NCBI RefSeq assembly: GCF_046054155.1
Contig: NZ_JBEQCT010000010.1
Location: 1 to 64,000 of the forward strand
Source of the DNA: Celerinatantimonas yamalensis
GTDB taxonomy: Bacteria > Pseudomonadota > Gammaproteobacteria > Enterobacterales > Celerinatantimonadaceae
Reading direction: 5' to 3'
DNA: 64,000 nucleotides
The notes beneath the pieces are model-generated. The model saw only the letters and a program-made list of their open reading frames with translations. It was not told the DNA's origin and searched no databases. Both the position numbers and the translations under genes were made by a program. Of the stretch, positions 25,209 through 34,246 are shown piece by piece. Within the stretch, counting starts at the first letter, position 1. Each line of letters begins with the position of its first letter.

Positions 25209-25337
25209 AAGTACCTCCGGCAATAAGATGTCGGTTGGGGTTATTAGCCCCATCACCATTTAACTTTGGCTGAATGCACACAAGAGGTCAAGTGGGTTTA
25301 TTAGATGATTTTTTTATCAATATAGTCCGGGGGATTT

Positions 25338-26189
25338 ATGTCTTTACCACAAGTGCGCCATCCTAATACTGAGTCGTTGCCCGGCTGGTGGTTTTTCACC
25401 TGTCACGAACTGCTGTTGTGTGTTCATCAGGGAACTCGCATTCCCTTTGGTCAATTTACGGAAATGCCAGTTTCTACATACTGGCTTGCTCAAGCGGAGC
25501 ATTTTACTGATTATCGCGGCGAGCCTTGCTATCGACTCGAACTGGATAAACCGATTGATTTGGGCGTTGGTGAGTGGTTGCCTCTGTATGCATTGCTCAG
25601 TGAGTTGGATGAAGCACTATTTATGATAGCTGGGCAGGCGATGCAACAGGCGTTGTTCTTGGCAACGCATCGGTTTTGTGGGCGCTGCGCCAAGCCAATG
25701 CAACGTATTGATTGGGAGCTTGCCATGCACTGCAATGACTGTGGGTTTCGCGCCTATCCACGGATTTCACCGAGTATTATCGTGGCAATTCGCCGCGGAG
25801 AACAAATTTTACTCGCTTGTCATAAGAGTCATCTTAAGCGCCATATTTCGATTTATACGGCGGTCGCCGGATTTGTCGAAGCTGGTGAAACGCTTGAGCA
25901 GTGTGTCCATCGAGAGGTCGGTGAAGAAGTTGGTATTCGCGTCAATAATTTACGTTATGCAGGTAGCCAACCTTGGCCTTTTCCACATTCGATGATGGTG
26001 GCCTTTTTGGCTGACTATCAAAGCGGCCAATTACAGATCCAACGCAGTGAGCTGACTGATGCGCAGTGGTTTTCTCTGGATGCGCTGCCAACTTTGCCGT
26101 CTGTTGGGACGATTGCGCGTGCGATCATTGACCAATTGGTAGACATCATTCGCGCACAAACAGCAACAACTAAGAGGCTCAAGCGCTAA
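25338..26189 (+). CDS. nudC: NAD(H) pyrophosphatase / RNA decapping hydrolase NudC
   Basis: A 283-residue Nudix hydrolase that cleaves NADH and removes NAD caps from RNA. A four-Cys zinc site (CGRCAKPM, CNDCGFRA) is followed by the Nudix box GFVEAGETLEQCVHREVGEEVGI and the NudC-specific SQPWPFPHS motif. GGGGGA lies before the ATG. The order rsd/nudC-hemE is as in E. coli. Confidence 0.96.
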   Translation: MSLPQVRHPNTESLPGWWFFTCHELLLCVHQGTRIPFGQFTEMPVSTYWLAQAEHFTDYRGEPCYRLELDKPIDLGVGEWLPLYALLSELDEALFMIAGQAMQQALFLATHRFCGRCAKPMQRIDWELAMHCNDCGFRAYPRISPSIIVAIRRGEQILLACHKSHLKRHISIYTAVAGFVEAGETLEQCVHREVGEEVGIRVNNLRYAGSQPWPFPHSMMVAFLADYQSGQLQIQRSELTDAQWFSLDALPTLPSVGTIARAIIDQLVDIIRAQTATTKRLKR

Positions 26190-26316
26190 ACGGATGAGTA
26201 AATCAGCGTCAGAGGTGGAATACATTATTAATGATCAGGTTAATTCATCGCGTTTGCTTGGGTTTACGAGGAAAGCACCCTACAATGCCCAAAGTTTAAG
26301 TACCATAGGATGTAGC

Positions 26317-27384
26317 ATGACTGACTTGAAAAATGACCGTTATTTGCGCGCTTTGTTGCGACAAGATGTTGATATAACACCGGTTTGGATGATGCGCCAA
26401 GCCGGTCGCTATCTTCCTGAGTACCGCGCATTACGCGCTGAGGCCGGCGATTTTATGTCGTTATGTCAAAGCCCTGAATTAGCCTGTGAAGTGACCATGC
26501 AGCCGCTGCGCCGTTATAACTTGGACGCAGCTATTCTTTTCTCTGATATTTTGACCATTCCTGATGCGATGGGATTGGGATTGTATTTTGAGACAGGTGA
26601 AGGGCCTAAATTTGAACGCCCGCTGCAAACTCGCTCCCAGATTGCAGCGTTACCTACTCTTGATCCGCTGGTCGACTTGGCTTATGTGACGCAAGCGGTT
26701 AGCACTATCTCTCGTGAGCTTGCCGGTGCTGTGCCTTTGATTGGTTTTTCTGGAAGCCCATGGACACTTGCCACTTACATGATTGAAGGGGGATCGAGCA
26801 AACAGTTCTCTAAGATCAAAAAAATGATGTTCAGCGATCCCCAATCATTGCATCTGTTACTGGGTAAGCTAGCTGACGCGGTGATCAGCTATTTGAATGC
26901 ACAAGTTGATGCTGGGGCTCAAGCATTGATGTTGTTTGACACCTGGGGTGGCGTCTTAAGTCCTGATTGTTATCGATTTTTCTCATTAGATTATATGCAA
27001 AAAATAGTCGAGGGGGTGACTCGGGAGTCCCGTGGGCGGCGTGTTCCTATCACTTTGTTTACTAAAAATGGCGGTCAGTGGTTAGAATGGATTGCCGACA
27101 CAGGGTGTGACGCTATTGGTATTGATTGGACGACCGATATGGCGCAAGCGAAGCTGCGTGTTGGGCATCGAGTTGCACTGCAAGGGAATATGGATCCTTC
27201 CATGTTATATGCCAACCCGAGTGAAATAGAACAAGAAGTTCAACGTATTCTGGCGCAATTTGGCCAAGGCCGCCATGGCCATGTGTTTAACTTAGGCCAT
27301 GGTATCCATCAAGATGTTCTTCCAGAGCATGCGGGTGTATTTGTTGACGCGGTTCATCGTTTTAGCCGTGCTTATCACGGGTAA
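26317..27384 (+). CDS. hemE: Uroporphyrinogen decarboxylase
   Basis: A 355-residue heme-pathway enzyme converting uroporphyrinogen III to coproporphyrinogen III. The signatures VWMMRQAGRYLPEYR and GFSGSPWTLATYMIEGG are intact. The frame is open for 41 codons upstream, but the ATG at 26317 with AGGA before it gives the standard N-terminus and E. coli-like length. Confidence 0.97.
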   Translation: MTDLKNDRYLRALLRQDVDITPVWMMRQAGRYLPEYRALRAEAGDFMSLCQSPELACEVTMQPLRRYNLDAAILFSDILTIPDAMGLGLYFETGEGPKFERPLQTRSQIAALPTLDPLVDLAYVTQAVSTISRELAGAVPLIGFSGSPWTLATYMIEGGSSKQFSKIKKMMFSDPQSLHLLLGKLADAVISYLNAQVDAGAQALMLFDTWGGVLSPDCYRFFSLDYMQKIVEGVTRESRGRRVPITLFTKNGGQWLEWIADTGCDAIGIDWTTDMAQAKLRVGHRVALQGNMDPSMLYANPSEIEQEVQRILAQFGQGRHGHVFNLGHGIHQDVLPEHAGVFVDAVHRFSRAYHG

Positions 27385-27399
27385 CTTATCTGTCGTCAT

Positions 27400-27443
27400 A
27401 AGCTGCAGAGTTGATATTCGCTAACATTAAGCTGCGGCTTTTT
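27400..27443 (+). terminator. Probable hemE terminator
   Basis: AAGCTGCAG (27400-27408) pairs with CTGCGGCTT (27432-27440, one G-U) and runs into T5. The loop is long (23 bases), so it is weaker than the others in this window. Confidence 0.5.
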
Positions 27444-27612
27444 ATTTCCTCCTAAAGCTCAAGGGCTTCTCTTTGTCTTCGGGTTGTTATATTCACTTGT
27501 TAGGATAAGTCGCAAGATGGGTTGGGCTCGCGCGCAGTGGCCGACCCAGGAGTGTGCGGGAATATTATTCGTCCCGATGTTGTTAGGGCGATTACTTGAG
27601 GTAATAAACAAC

Positions 27613-28395
27613 ATGTTTTTGATCTGTCTGGGGCTTGGTGCTTTTGCTGGTGTACTCTCCGGATTATTCGGTTTGGGTGGCGGGGTCTTGATTGTTCCGG
27701 CGCTGGTGATGGTTTTTCATTGGGCTCATTTTTCCTCGCAACTGGCTATCCATATGGCAATGGGAACCTCATTGGCAACCATTATTGTGACAGCTACAAA
27801 TTCAACATATGAGCATCAAAAACGCGGTGGAATTGATTGGTCGATTGTTCGACAAATGAGTGTTGGTATCGTGTTTGGTGCGCTGCTAGGGAGTATTGGT
27901 GCGCACTTTATTGATGGTGAACTGTTAGAAGAGTTGTTTGCTATCTATTTGGTCTTGATTGCGCTGAAGATGTTATTGAGCCGCACTCAAGTGCACCAGC
28001 GATCGATGCCTGCGCCTTGGGTGAGTGCTCTTGTCGGTGGGGTCATCGGGTTTAAATCAGCATTATTTGGTGTCGGTGGTGGGACTGTCTCTGTGCCTTT
28101 TTTAAATTATTGTGGTCAATCTATGAAGCGAGCTGCGGGGATATCGGCGGCCTGTGGATTGCCCATTGCACTGACGGGGTCTTTGGGTTACATCATCAGT
28201 GGTTGGCATCAATCCAATTTACCACCATGGAGTATTGGCTATATTTATTTGCCCGCATGGCTTGGTATTGTGTTAACCAGTGCGATTTGTGCACGCCTTG
28301 GTGCTCGATTGTCACACTGCTGGCCACAGCAGCGCCTACAACGTTTATTTGCGCTGCTGCTATTGGCTATCGCGGCCAATATTTTACTGAGTTAA
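27613..28395 (+). CDS. TauE/SafE family sulfite/anion exporter
   Basis: A 260-residue inner-membrane protein with seven or eight hydrophobic helices and the two glycine-rich repeats typical of TauE/SafE (GLFGLGGGVLIVPALV and ALFGVGGGTVSVPFLN). The ATG at 27613 starts the first helix and has GAGG 11 bases upstream; the 43 earlier codons are charged and unlike the family. Substrate is probably a sulfur oxyanion or sulfonate, not determined. With the following genes it occupies the place of nfi in the E. coli hemE-hupA interval. Confidence 0.87.
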   Translation: MFLICLGLGAFAGVLSGLFGLGGGVLIVPALVMVFHWAHFSSQLAIHMAMGTSLATIIVTATNSTYEHQKRGGIDWSIVRQMSVGIVFGALLGSIGAHFIDGELLEELFAIYLVLIALKMLLSRTQVHQRSMPAPWVSALVGGVIGFKSALFGVGGGTVSVPFLNYCGQSMKRAAGISAACGLPIALTGSLGYIISGWHQSNLPPWSIGYIYLPAWLGIVLTSAICARLGARLSHCWPQQRLQRLFALLLLAIAANILLS

Positions 28396-28397
28396 CG

Positions 28398-29228
28398 CTA
28401 TTTGGGGTGCCAGCTGTTCAGTGTTTGATGGCGCAGTTCATTTTTTTGCGTCGCATTTGCACCCCATCGATAATGCAATACGGCACCATCCCACGTTCCA
28501 TAAATTGGGTTCGGTAGAACAACATATTCGTCGCCCCACTTAGCCTTGTATTGGTTGGCTAACTGCGAACGTTGCACGGTGCTTTTGCCGTCAAATTTTT
28601 GAGTGAAATCACCCAAGTTATCTCCCATATACACGGCAACATCATAATTATCACGGACCTTATCACGACGAGGTCCCTTGTTGCTGGTGGTCGTTTTCAT
28701 CAATAAATGATCATTATTGGCATCGGGAAAACCAAGCTGTTTGAGATTATTGAGAGTAGCTTGGCGGACCTTATCCGAGCGATTGGTAATATAGAAAATT
28801 CGAATGCCATTCTCACGAGCGTAATTTAAAAAGGTGAGTGCGCCAGGAATTGCGGTTGATTGTTCATCGTTAACCCATTGCTGCCACGTTTTACCTGAGT
28901 AGCCTTGATTTTTCCCAACCAACCAAGCTTGATACGGCAGGTTATTCATCACCGTTTCGTCAATATCAACGACAACCGCTAATGGCTTACTATGATCACT
29001 GTTTAAGGCTTGTTTAACCCGCAGGTGGGCAATATTAAAGGCTTGAAAACATAAAGCCCGATATTCAGCGGATTTTTGCATCCATAAAAGCCCTTGAATC
29101 TGCTGCTCATTCAGATCTTTGGTTGTATAGCTGGATGGTGGGGTGGCTGTGGTTTGGGTCATGTGTGTTTGCGCGCAGCCTGCCAGTACCAGTGATGTTA
29201 GGCTGACAAGGGCCATTTGTTTAAACAT
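28398..29228 (-). CDS. e(P4)-type acid phosphatase / 5'-nucleotidase lipoprotein
   Basis: A 276-residue outer-membrane lipoprotein (LAGC, Cys18) of the HAD class C acid phosphatase family. The DxD motif is D88-I-D90 (VVDIDETVMNN), followed by IFYITNRSD and GDNLGDF. The Haemophilus relative e(P4) removes phosphate from NMN and other nucleotides for uptake. AAGGA precedes the ATG at 29228. It converges on the TauE gene with 2 bases between stops. Confidence 0.92.
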   Translation of the reverse strand: MFKQMALVSLTSLVLAGCAQTHMTQTTATPPSSYTTKDLNEQQIQGLLWMQKSAEYRALCFQAFNIAHLRVKQALNSDHSKPLAVVVDIDETVMNNLPYQAWLVGKNQGYSGKTWQQWVNDEQSTAIPGALTFLNYARENGIRIFYITNRSDKVRQATLNNLKQLGFPDANNDHLLMKTTTSNKGPRRDKVRDNYDVAVYMGDNLGDFTQKFDGKSTVQRSQLANQYKAKWGDEYVVLPNPIYGTWDGAVLHYRWGANATQKNELRHQTLNSWHPK

Positions 29229-29314
29229 GTAATCATTCCTTTTGAAGTGTAATGCACATTTTATCATGCCAGAGGTGGCCTTAATTTAGGTAGTGATTAT
29301 AGATCATATTTTGA

Positions 29315-30010
29315 GTGCTCTCATGGTATAGGGATTTTCCCCAATTGAGGACTTGGGTTTGGCTCTCTATGCTAAGCATCATGAATGAAGGACGTAATGT
29401 GGCGTTTTGTCGCCATCAATTGTTGCAGTGTGAGGAGCTCATGCATTTTAAACGATGGCTTACTGATGAGCGACATAACCAATTGATGGGTTATCAAATA
29501 GTTTCTAAACAGCAGCCACTTGAGGCTCGCCAGCTGTTAATGCTCGCACAAGAAGGTGCGCAACAGTTGTTGTCTGAGCAACAAGACGGCCGTTTGCTAT
29601 TGCCGGTTAGCCCAGAACAATTGTGCGATGAACCATTGATGAATCAGCTACTCGATCAATTGCTCAAAGAGCGTTTTTCATGGCGTAATCTGGTGTTGGT
29701 TATTGCCAGTGAACCTGATGCGGTGCAGCTTGAGCGTTTTAATCAAGCGGCTTATCGATTGCATGGCTGTCAGGTCGAGCTGTGGCTCTCAGTGACAGAC
29801 TTTGCGGCCCCTAATGAGCTGTTGGTCGATGCATTGTTGATTGATAGCACGGCGTTGCCGTGCCCTCTAGACCCTTTGCCAAAATGGGATGAAGTTTTGT
29901 TTTCACTTGAACAGGCTCATCTTCCTTTGATCTGGGTTGAACCACCTTCAGAAGCGTTGTCCACATGCCTTCAAGATCCTACTTATGTTGTGCTAAGTTC
30001 GCTGCATTAG
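29315..30010 (+). CDS. Degenerate EAL-like domain protein
   Basis: A 231-residue soluble protein that I read as a decayed EAL (cyclic-di-GMP phosphodiesterase) fold. Landmarks in EAL order are GYQIV (59-63, cf. YQPIV), a stretch LEARQL where EALLR stands, LLLPVSPEQL (94-103), LVLVIASEPD (126-135, where LVLEITE stands) and VDALLIDS (171-178, where DYIKID stands). The catalytic acidic residues and the C-terminal strands are mostly missing, so it is probably inactive and could bind a partner or ligand. The GTG start is uncertain; ATGs at 29369 and 29381 are alternatives, none with a strong ribosome site. Confidence 0.6.
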   Translation: MLSWYRDFPQLRTWVWLSMLSIMNEGRNVAFCRHQLLQCEELMHFKRWLTDERHNQLMGYQIVSKQQPLEARQLLMLAQEGAQQLLSEQQDGRLLLPVSPEQLCDEPLMNQLLDQLLKERFSWRNLVLVIASEPDAVQLERFNQAAYRLHGCQVELWLSVTDFAAPNELLVDALLIDSTALPCPLDPLPKWDEVLFSLEQAHLPLIWVEPPSEALSTCLQDPTYVVLSSLH

Positions 30011-30208
30011 TGTCGTTGTGTTCGCCGTGAGAATTTAAGAGTTGTGTATTTTAGGTCGTGATAAGTTGAGTATCAGATGAGGCTGTGTACAGTGATTCGC
30101 TCACTGAGGTTGGCTCATTCATTGTCTGTTAAGGACTGTATAACGAACTTTGTGCGAGATGCGAGTGAACTCAACTTTCAAAGTCGTACTTATTGCCTTG
30201 ATGGTTGC

Positions 30209-31147
30209 TCAATAGCCAGTTGCAAAATCGACTAGATATAAGAGTGTTTGACCATTGAGGTAGCGGTCGAGATTTTCCATGATGATAGGTTCTATATCTT
30301 CGATTTGCGAGGGGGCGGCAACATGAGGGGTGAAGGTAATTTGTGGATGATCCCAAAAAATATGGTCGCTATTCAGCGGTTCTGTTGGTGCGACATCCAA
30401 GACTGCTTGTGCTTTTGGGTGATGCTCTAAAAAGGTGAGTAATGCAGCTTCATCGATGCTATTGGCTCGCCCTACATTAATCAATAATACTTCATCACAG
30501 AGTGTATCTAATAGCGCGTGATTGATGATGCCTTGTGTTTGCGGGGTGCTCGGTAGCAAATTTACCACAATATCGGCATGCTCGAGTAACGATTTGCTGT
30601 GTTCCCACGTGCAGACATGGTCGAAGGCCTCGTGAGCGTTTCCACGACGACTTATCGCCGAAGTTTTCAGATTAAAATGGCGCGCGGTTAGAGCCAATTT
30701 TTGGGCCAACGATCCACTGCCAAGGCAGACCATTTGGTAATCACGCAATGGACGATAAGGCTGAGGTTGCCAACGATGTAAATGCTGTGCTTCGAAGTAA
30801 TGGCGATGTTGACGCTGCCACGCCAAAATGTAGCTGAAGACATATTCGCTCATGAAAGTGCCCAGTGCATAGCGGATGTTGGTTAACTGATAGTTTTGAC
30901 GAAGGTGAGGGGCGAGTAGTGGTTCAATGCCTGTAAAAGTAGATTGAAACCAGCAGAGATTTGGCATTTTTTCGATAAGAGTTTGACCATCATTAGGGGC
31001 GCAAATAAGAATGCTTGCATTGAGTGCGTCAAGTGGGAGCTGCTGCAGGTCGTCACCATAAAAAACCTTCAAGTCGGGCCGACGTTGTTGTATTTTGTGT
31101 GCCAATGAATGTAAAGATGGGCCATATAGTGTGATGCTAACAGACAT
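30209..31147 (-). CDS. D-isomer-specific 2-hydroxyacid dehydrogenase
   Basis: A 312-residue NAD(P)-dependent oxidoreductase. The Rossmann loop CLGSGSLAQKLA and the catalytic Arg (VGRANSID), Glu (APTEPL) and His (TPHVAAP) are all present. It belongs to the group with glyoxylate/hydroxypyruvate reductases such as GhrA, but the substrate cannot be read from sequence. Confidence 0.88.
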   Translation of the reverse strand: MSVSITLYGPSLHSLAHKIQQRRPDLKVFYGDDLQQLPLDALNASILICAPNDGQTLIEKMPNLCWFQSTFTGIEPLLAPHLRQNYQLTNIRYALGTFMSEYVFSYILAWQRQHRHYFEAQHLHRWQPQPYRPLRDYQMVCLGSGSLAQKLALTARHFNLKTSAISRRGNAHEAFDHVCTWEHSKSLLEHADIVVNLLPSTPQTQGIINHALLDTLCDEVLLINVGRANSIDEAALLTFLEHHPKAQAVLDVAPTEPLNSDHIFWDHPQITFTPHVAAPSQIEDIEPIIMENLDRYLNGQTLLYLVDFATGY

Positions 31148-31315
31148 GAAGGCTCCTATGTGCTGTTGATAAGATAATGATATTGATTAAATTTTCTGCT
31201 TTTCTACTGATAATACCGCAGAATTGCTACTTTTCATTGTTTTTAAAGCGATAATACTGGTGCTTTGGCTACTTTCTTTTACAATTGGGACTTTCATCAG
31301 CCAGAGGTTTCGTTG

Positions 31316-31900
31316 ATGCTATCAGACTCTTTTTTAACACAGCTAGGACAGTTGCAGCGTCTGCCTCAAACACTGTTTTGTGTCTGTCTCACGCAGCGGA
31401 TGATGCCAAATTATCAGTTGTTTGCTGAGAGCACTGAATTTGCTTCAGGGCAGGCTTTGAGGAAATATCTTGATCTATTTTGGGAATACTTAGCGTACCC
31501 AAAAGCTCGAATCAACTTTGCCCTGCAACGTGAGCAATTTGAGCCATTGATCCCAGAGCGCAATCATTTTGATGTGTATGGGGTCTATCCAGCCATTGAT
31601 TGCTGTGTCTCGTTTGATGTACTGTTTAGCAGTATATTGGCGCCAGAGGGTGATGAAGCTTGTCAGGCTAGCCAGATATCAATGGGCTCGGTGATGAATT
31701 TTTTAGAAATGCAGTTCGGTGAACTGGGCGATGAGCAGTTTTCACAGCAGCCGCTCATTGAACAAGAATTGGCATTTCAGCAACGTTGTTATGATCTTGC
31801 TTGTGCTTTCAAGCGTGATCATAATTTTATTAAAGAGGTCAGAGAAATCGCGCGACATGAAGATGTCAGCAATCTGGGGGTCTGTTTGCGGGATGAGTAA
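31316..31900 (+). CDS. yjaG: YjaG family DUF416 protein
   Basis: A 194-residue cytoplasmic protein like E. coli YjaG, with CLTQRMMPNYQLFA, FDVYGVYPAIDCCVSF and the C-terminal VSNLGV segment. Start at 31316 with AGAGG 8 bases upstream. Role unknown. It precedes hupA as in E. coli. Confidence 0.92.
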   Translation: MLSDSFLTQLGQLQRLPQTLFCVCLTQRMMPNYQLFAESTEFASGQALRKYLDLFWEYLAYPKARINFALQREQFEPLIPERNHFDVYGVYPAIDCCVSFDVLFSSILAPEGDEACQASQISMGSVMNFLEMQFGELGDEQFSQQPLIEQELAFQQRCYDLACAFKRDHNFIKEVREIARHEDVSNLGVCLRDE

Positions 31901-32068
31901 TTCCTGTTACAGTAATGAAAGACGTTGGGAAAATCGATAAAAACATGTCGATAACTGTTAGTCCCCCGTCAAATCAGGCTTCTTGGGTAAAAAATCTTTG
32001 CGAAGCGTATTTTTTTCTCTTAAAGTGTTCTCGGCTAATCGAAAATAATCACAAAGGATTACTTATCT

Positions 32069-32341
32069 ATGAATAAAACTGAACTGATTGACGCTATTGC
32101 AGAAAAAGCGGATCTGTCTAAAGCTCAAGCTAAATCAGCACTCGACGCTACTTTGGAATCTATCACTGAAACGCTTAAAGGCGGTGGTCAGGTTCAGCTG
32201 ATTGGTTTCGGTACTTTCAAAATTAATCATCGTGCAGCTCGTACTGGTCGTAACCCACAGACTGGTGCTGAAATTCAGATCGCTGCTGCGAATGTTCCTG
32301 CATTCGTTTCTGGTAAAGCACTGAAAGAATCTGTTAAATAA
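32069..32341 (+). CDS. hupA: DNA-binding protein HU-alpha
   Basis: A 90-residue nucleoid protein, MNKTELIDAIAEKADLSKAQAK, with the DNA-bending arm around FKINHRAARTGRNPQTG. It acts as a dimer on bent or damaged DNA. Codons are strongly biased to abundant tRNAs, as for a highly expressed gene. AAAGGA precedes the ATG. Confidence 0.97.
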   Translation: MNKTELIDAIAEKADLSKAQAKSALDATLESITETLKGGGQVQLIGFGTFKINHRAARTGRNPQTGAEIQIAAANVPAFVSGKALKESVK

Positions 32342-32375
32342 TCCAGCACTTCAGAGATCTGTCGTGTTAAGGTTG

Positions 32376-32406
32376 ATATGGGTAGATTTTCTACCCATAT
32401 TTTTTT
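32376..32406 (+). terminator. hupA terminator
   Basis: An 11-bp perfect stem (ATATGGGTAGA / TCTACCCATAT) with a 3-base loop and T7, 34 bases after the hupA stop. Confidence 0.95.
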
Positions 32407-32430
32407 GTTTAAAATTGCTCAGGGAAAGTG

Positions 32431-32820
32431 ATGTCGACAGCATTTTTATTAGTGGCACACGGAAGCCGACGCACCCTATCAAACGATGAAGTGATGGCTT
32501 TAACTAAGCAACTTGCATCGCGCATGAGCGAGTGCTTTAGCTCGATTAGTTGTGCTTTTTTAGAACTTGCAGAACCCGCATTTGAGTCAGCTTTAGCTGG
32601 GTTGCTTGAGCAAGGGAATACAGCGATTGTTATTTTCCCTTACTTTTTAGCGGCAGGTGCTCATGTTAGTCATGACATCCCAACAATTGTTTCGCAGTTG
32701 CAAACTCAATATCCCAATTGTCAAATTACGGTGCTGGCTCACCTAGGTAAGCAGCGCGAATTAGCCGGGCTGATTGAGCAGGCTGTGCTACGTAGCAGCA
32801 ATAGTCATGATGTTGCCTAA
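32431..32820 (+). CDS. cbiX: Short CbiX family sirohydrochlorin chelatase
   Basis: A 129-residue single-domain type II chelatase, which inserts cobalt or ferrous iron into sirohydrochlorin. The metal-site motif VAHGSRR and a second conserved His (GAHVSHDIP) are present. An upstream GTG at 32428 is too close to AGGGAA, so the ATG at 32431 is used. The small size means a homodimer. It links to B12 or siroheme supply, consistent with use of MetH. Confidence 0.88.
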   Translation: MSTAFLLVAHGSRRTLSNDEVMALTKQLASRMSECFSSISCAFLELAEPAFESALAGLLEQGNTAIVIFPYFLAAGAHVSHDIPTIVSQLQTQYPNCQITVLAHLGKQRELAGLIEQAVLRSSNSHDVA

Positions 32821-32824
32821 GCGG

Positions 32825-33388
32825 CTAGAAACTATAATCTGAACCAATATAAAAGTTGTTTTGATAGCGTAGATCAGGGCCGGCACTATAGCCAAAAGTC
32901 GTCCGGCGCCAGCCGACTACAACGTTGACATTATCCACTGCGTTATACGATGCTTTGACCCCATAAGATAAATAGCGATCGATATGATGGAACGATAAAA
33001 TGTCTGGCGAATAATACACATCTCCCCCAGCTTTAAGGCGATCATTGAGTTGATATGCGTAATGACCGCCTAATGCTAACACGCCGCCATCGTCGTGACC
33101 TTTGGCAAACAAAACGATTGCTTTGGCTCCTAACCCATATTCAACTCTGCCATTTTGTTGCACAAAATCAACGCCAACGTTGCCTATTGTGCCATTGTCG
33201 CTTGAATATTGCCCATTGGCAGAGAATTGCAAATTGTCATTGGGCATAGCTTGAATGCCACCAGACACGGTTGTGTCATTGACTTGAAAATTAATATTAT
33301 TGTTGTTGTGCCCTGATGAAGCTGCTGTGGCTGCTTGCATGCTAAGCAGTGAACTGGTCATTGCCAGTACAATTGTTAATTTACGCAT
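32825..33388 (-). CDS. yfaZ: YfaZ family outer-membrane protein
   Basis: A 187-residue protein with a signal peptide (cleavage near ATAA, residue 23) and alternating beta strands ending in the aromatic C-terminus GSDYSF, as for outer-membrane barrels. The pattern GGHYAYQLNDRLKAGGDVYYSPD matches YfaZ. Function unknown. Confidence 0.85.
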   Translation of the reverse strand: MRKLTIVLAMTSSLLSMQAATAASSGHNNNNINFQVNDTTVSGGIQAMPNDNLQFSANGQYSSDNGTIGNVGVDFVQQNGRVEYGLGAKAIVLFAKGHDDGGVLALGGHYAYQLNDRLKAGGDVYYSPDILSFHHIDRYLSYGVKASYNAVDNVNVVVGWRRTTFGYSAGPDLRYQNNFYIGSDYSF

Positions 33389-33615
33389 AGTTCTAGTCTC
33401 TTTGGGTTGCAGTCAGAATCATTTATCCAGCATTATATAGCATGAACCAATAGATCACTTGATACGTCATTTTTTTGTCTTAATTTATACAGTGCTCATA
33501 AATCAATCAAATAACGTGCCAATTTGGCTAATCAGCCTTCCGAGTTTGTCGCTTGGAACAACTTATTTAGGGACATTATTGAAGAAGACTTTTTGGTTTG
33601 AGCTGCTATTGATGA

Positions 33616-34239
33616 CTAACTAAATGCTAACCATACGCCGACTAGCGCCATTAAAGAACCCGAAATTCGATTGAGCCATTTTAAATTTCCGGAATGAGCC
33701 AAATATTGTCCGAGCGTCTTGCCTCCTGATGCATAGAGCATCAGACACGTAAATTCGGTACATAAAATGAGCGCCACTAAAATAGACAGTTGCGGTGCCA
33801 CTGGGGCATTGGCATCGATAAACGGGGGGAGAAGTGACACCATAAATGCCCAGCCTTTGGGGTTGGCTATCGCTGTCACCCAGCCTTGTAAAGCAAGAGT
33901 CTTGCGCGAGCGCGCAGCGCAAGATTGTTTGTTGGGCAGTGCGATGGTGAGCTTCGAGCGAGCCTGCCACATCTGGTAGCCTAAGTAGATGAGATAAGCG
34001 CCACCGACATATTTTAAGATATGAAAGACCAATGGATAATTAAACATAATTGCGGCCACACCGACGACGGCGGCTACTGCAACTGTTCCAACGCCAATTA
34101 ACTCGCCAACCATCATCCATAGGGTTCGCTTGACACCAATAGTCATGCCTAGCGTCATTGACAATGTCATACACATTCCAGGGGTAAGCGAGACGAAGAA
34201 AAATGTTCCTAAAAAAACCAACATGATATGAGATGACAT
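33616..34239 (-). CDS. LysE/RhtB family amino-acid exporter
   Basis: A 207-residue inner-membrane protein with about six hydrophobic helices and the family motif FVSLTPGMCMTLSMTLGMTIG near the N-terminus, plus NPKGWAF. The ATG at 34239 gives MSSHIMLVFLGTFF; AAGGA lies 11 bases upstream within the tag 3' end. It starts 8 bases after the tag stop, so they are probably co-transcribed. The amino acid exported is not known. Confidence 0.88.
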   Translation of the reverse strand: MSSHIMLVFLGTFFFVSLTPGMCMTLSMTLGMTIGVKRTLWMMVGELIGVGTVAVAAVVGVAAIMFNYPLVFHILKYVGGAYLIYLGYQMWQARSKLTIALPNKQSCAARSRKTLALQGWVTAIANPKGWAFMVSLLPPFIDANAPVAPQLSILVALILCTEFTCLMLYASGGKTLGQYLAHSGNLKWLNRISGSLMALVGVWLAFS

Positions 34240-34246
34240 CGGCCAT

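Noticed and set aside
28110..28517. A 135-residue plus-strand ORF overlapping the TauE gene end
   Set aside because: Different frame from the clear TauE/SafE gene, with no motif, and it runs into the convergent e(P4) gene.
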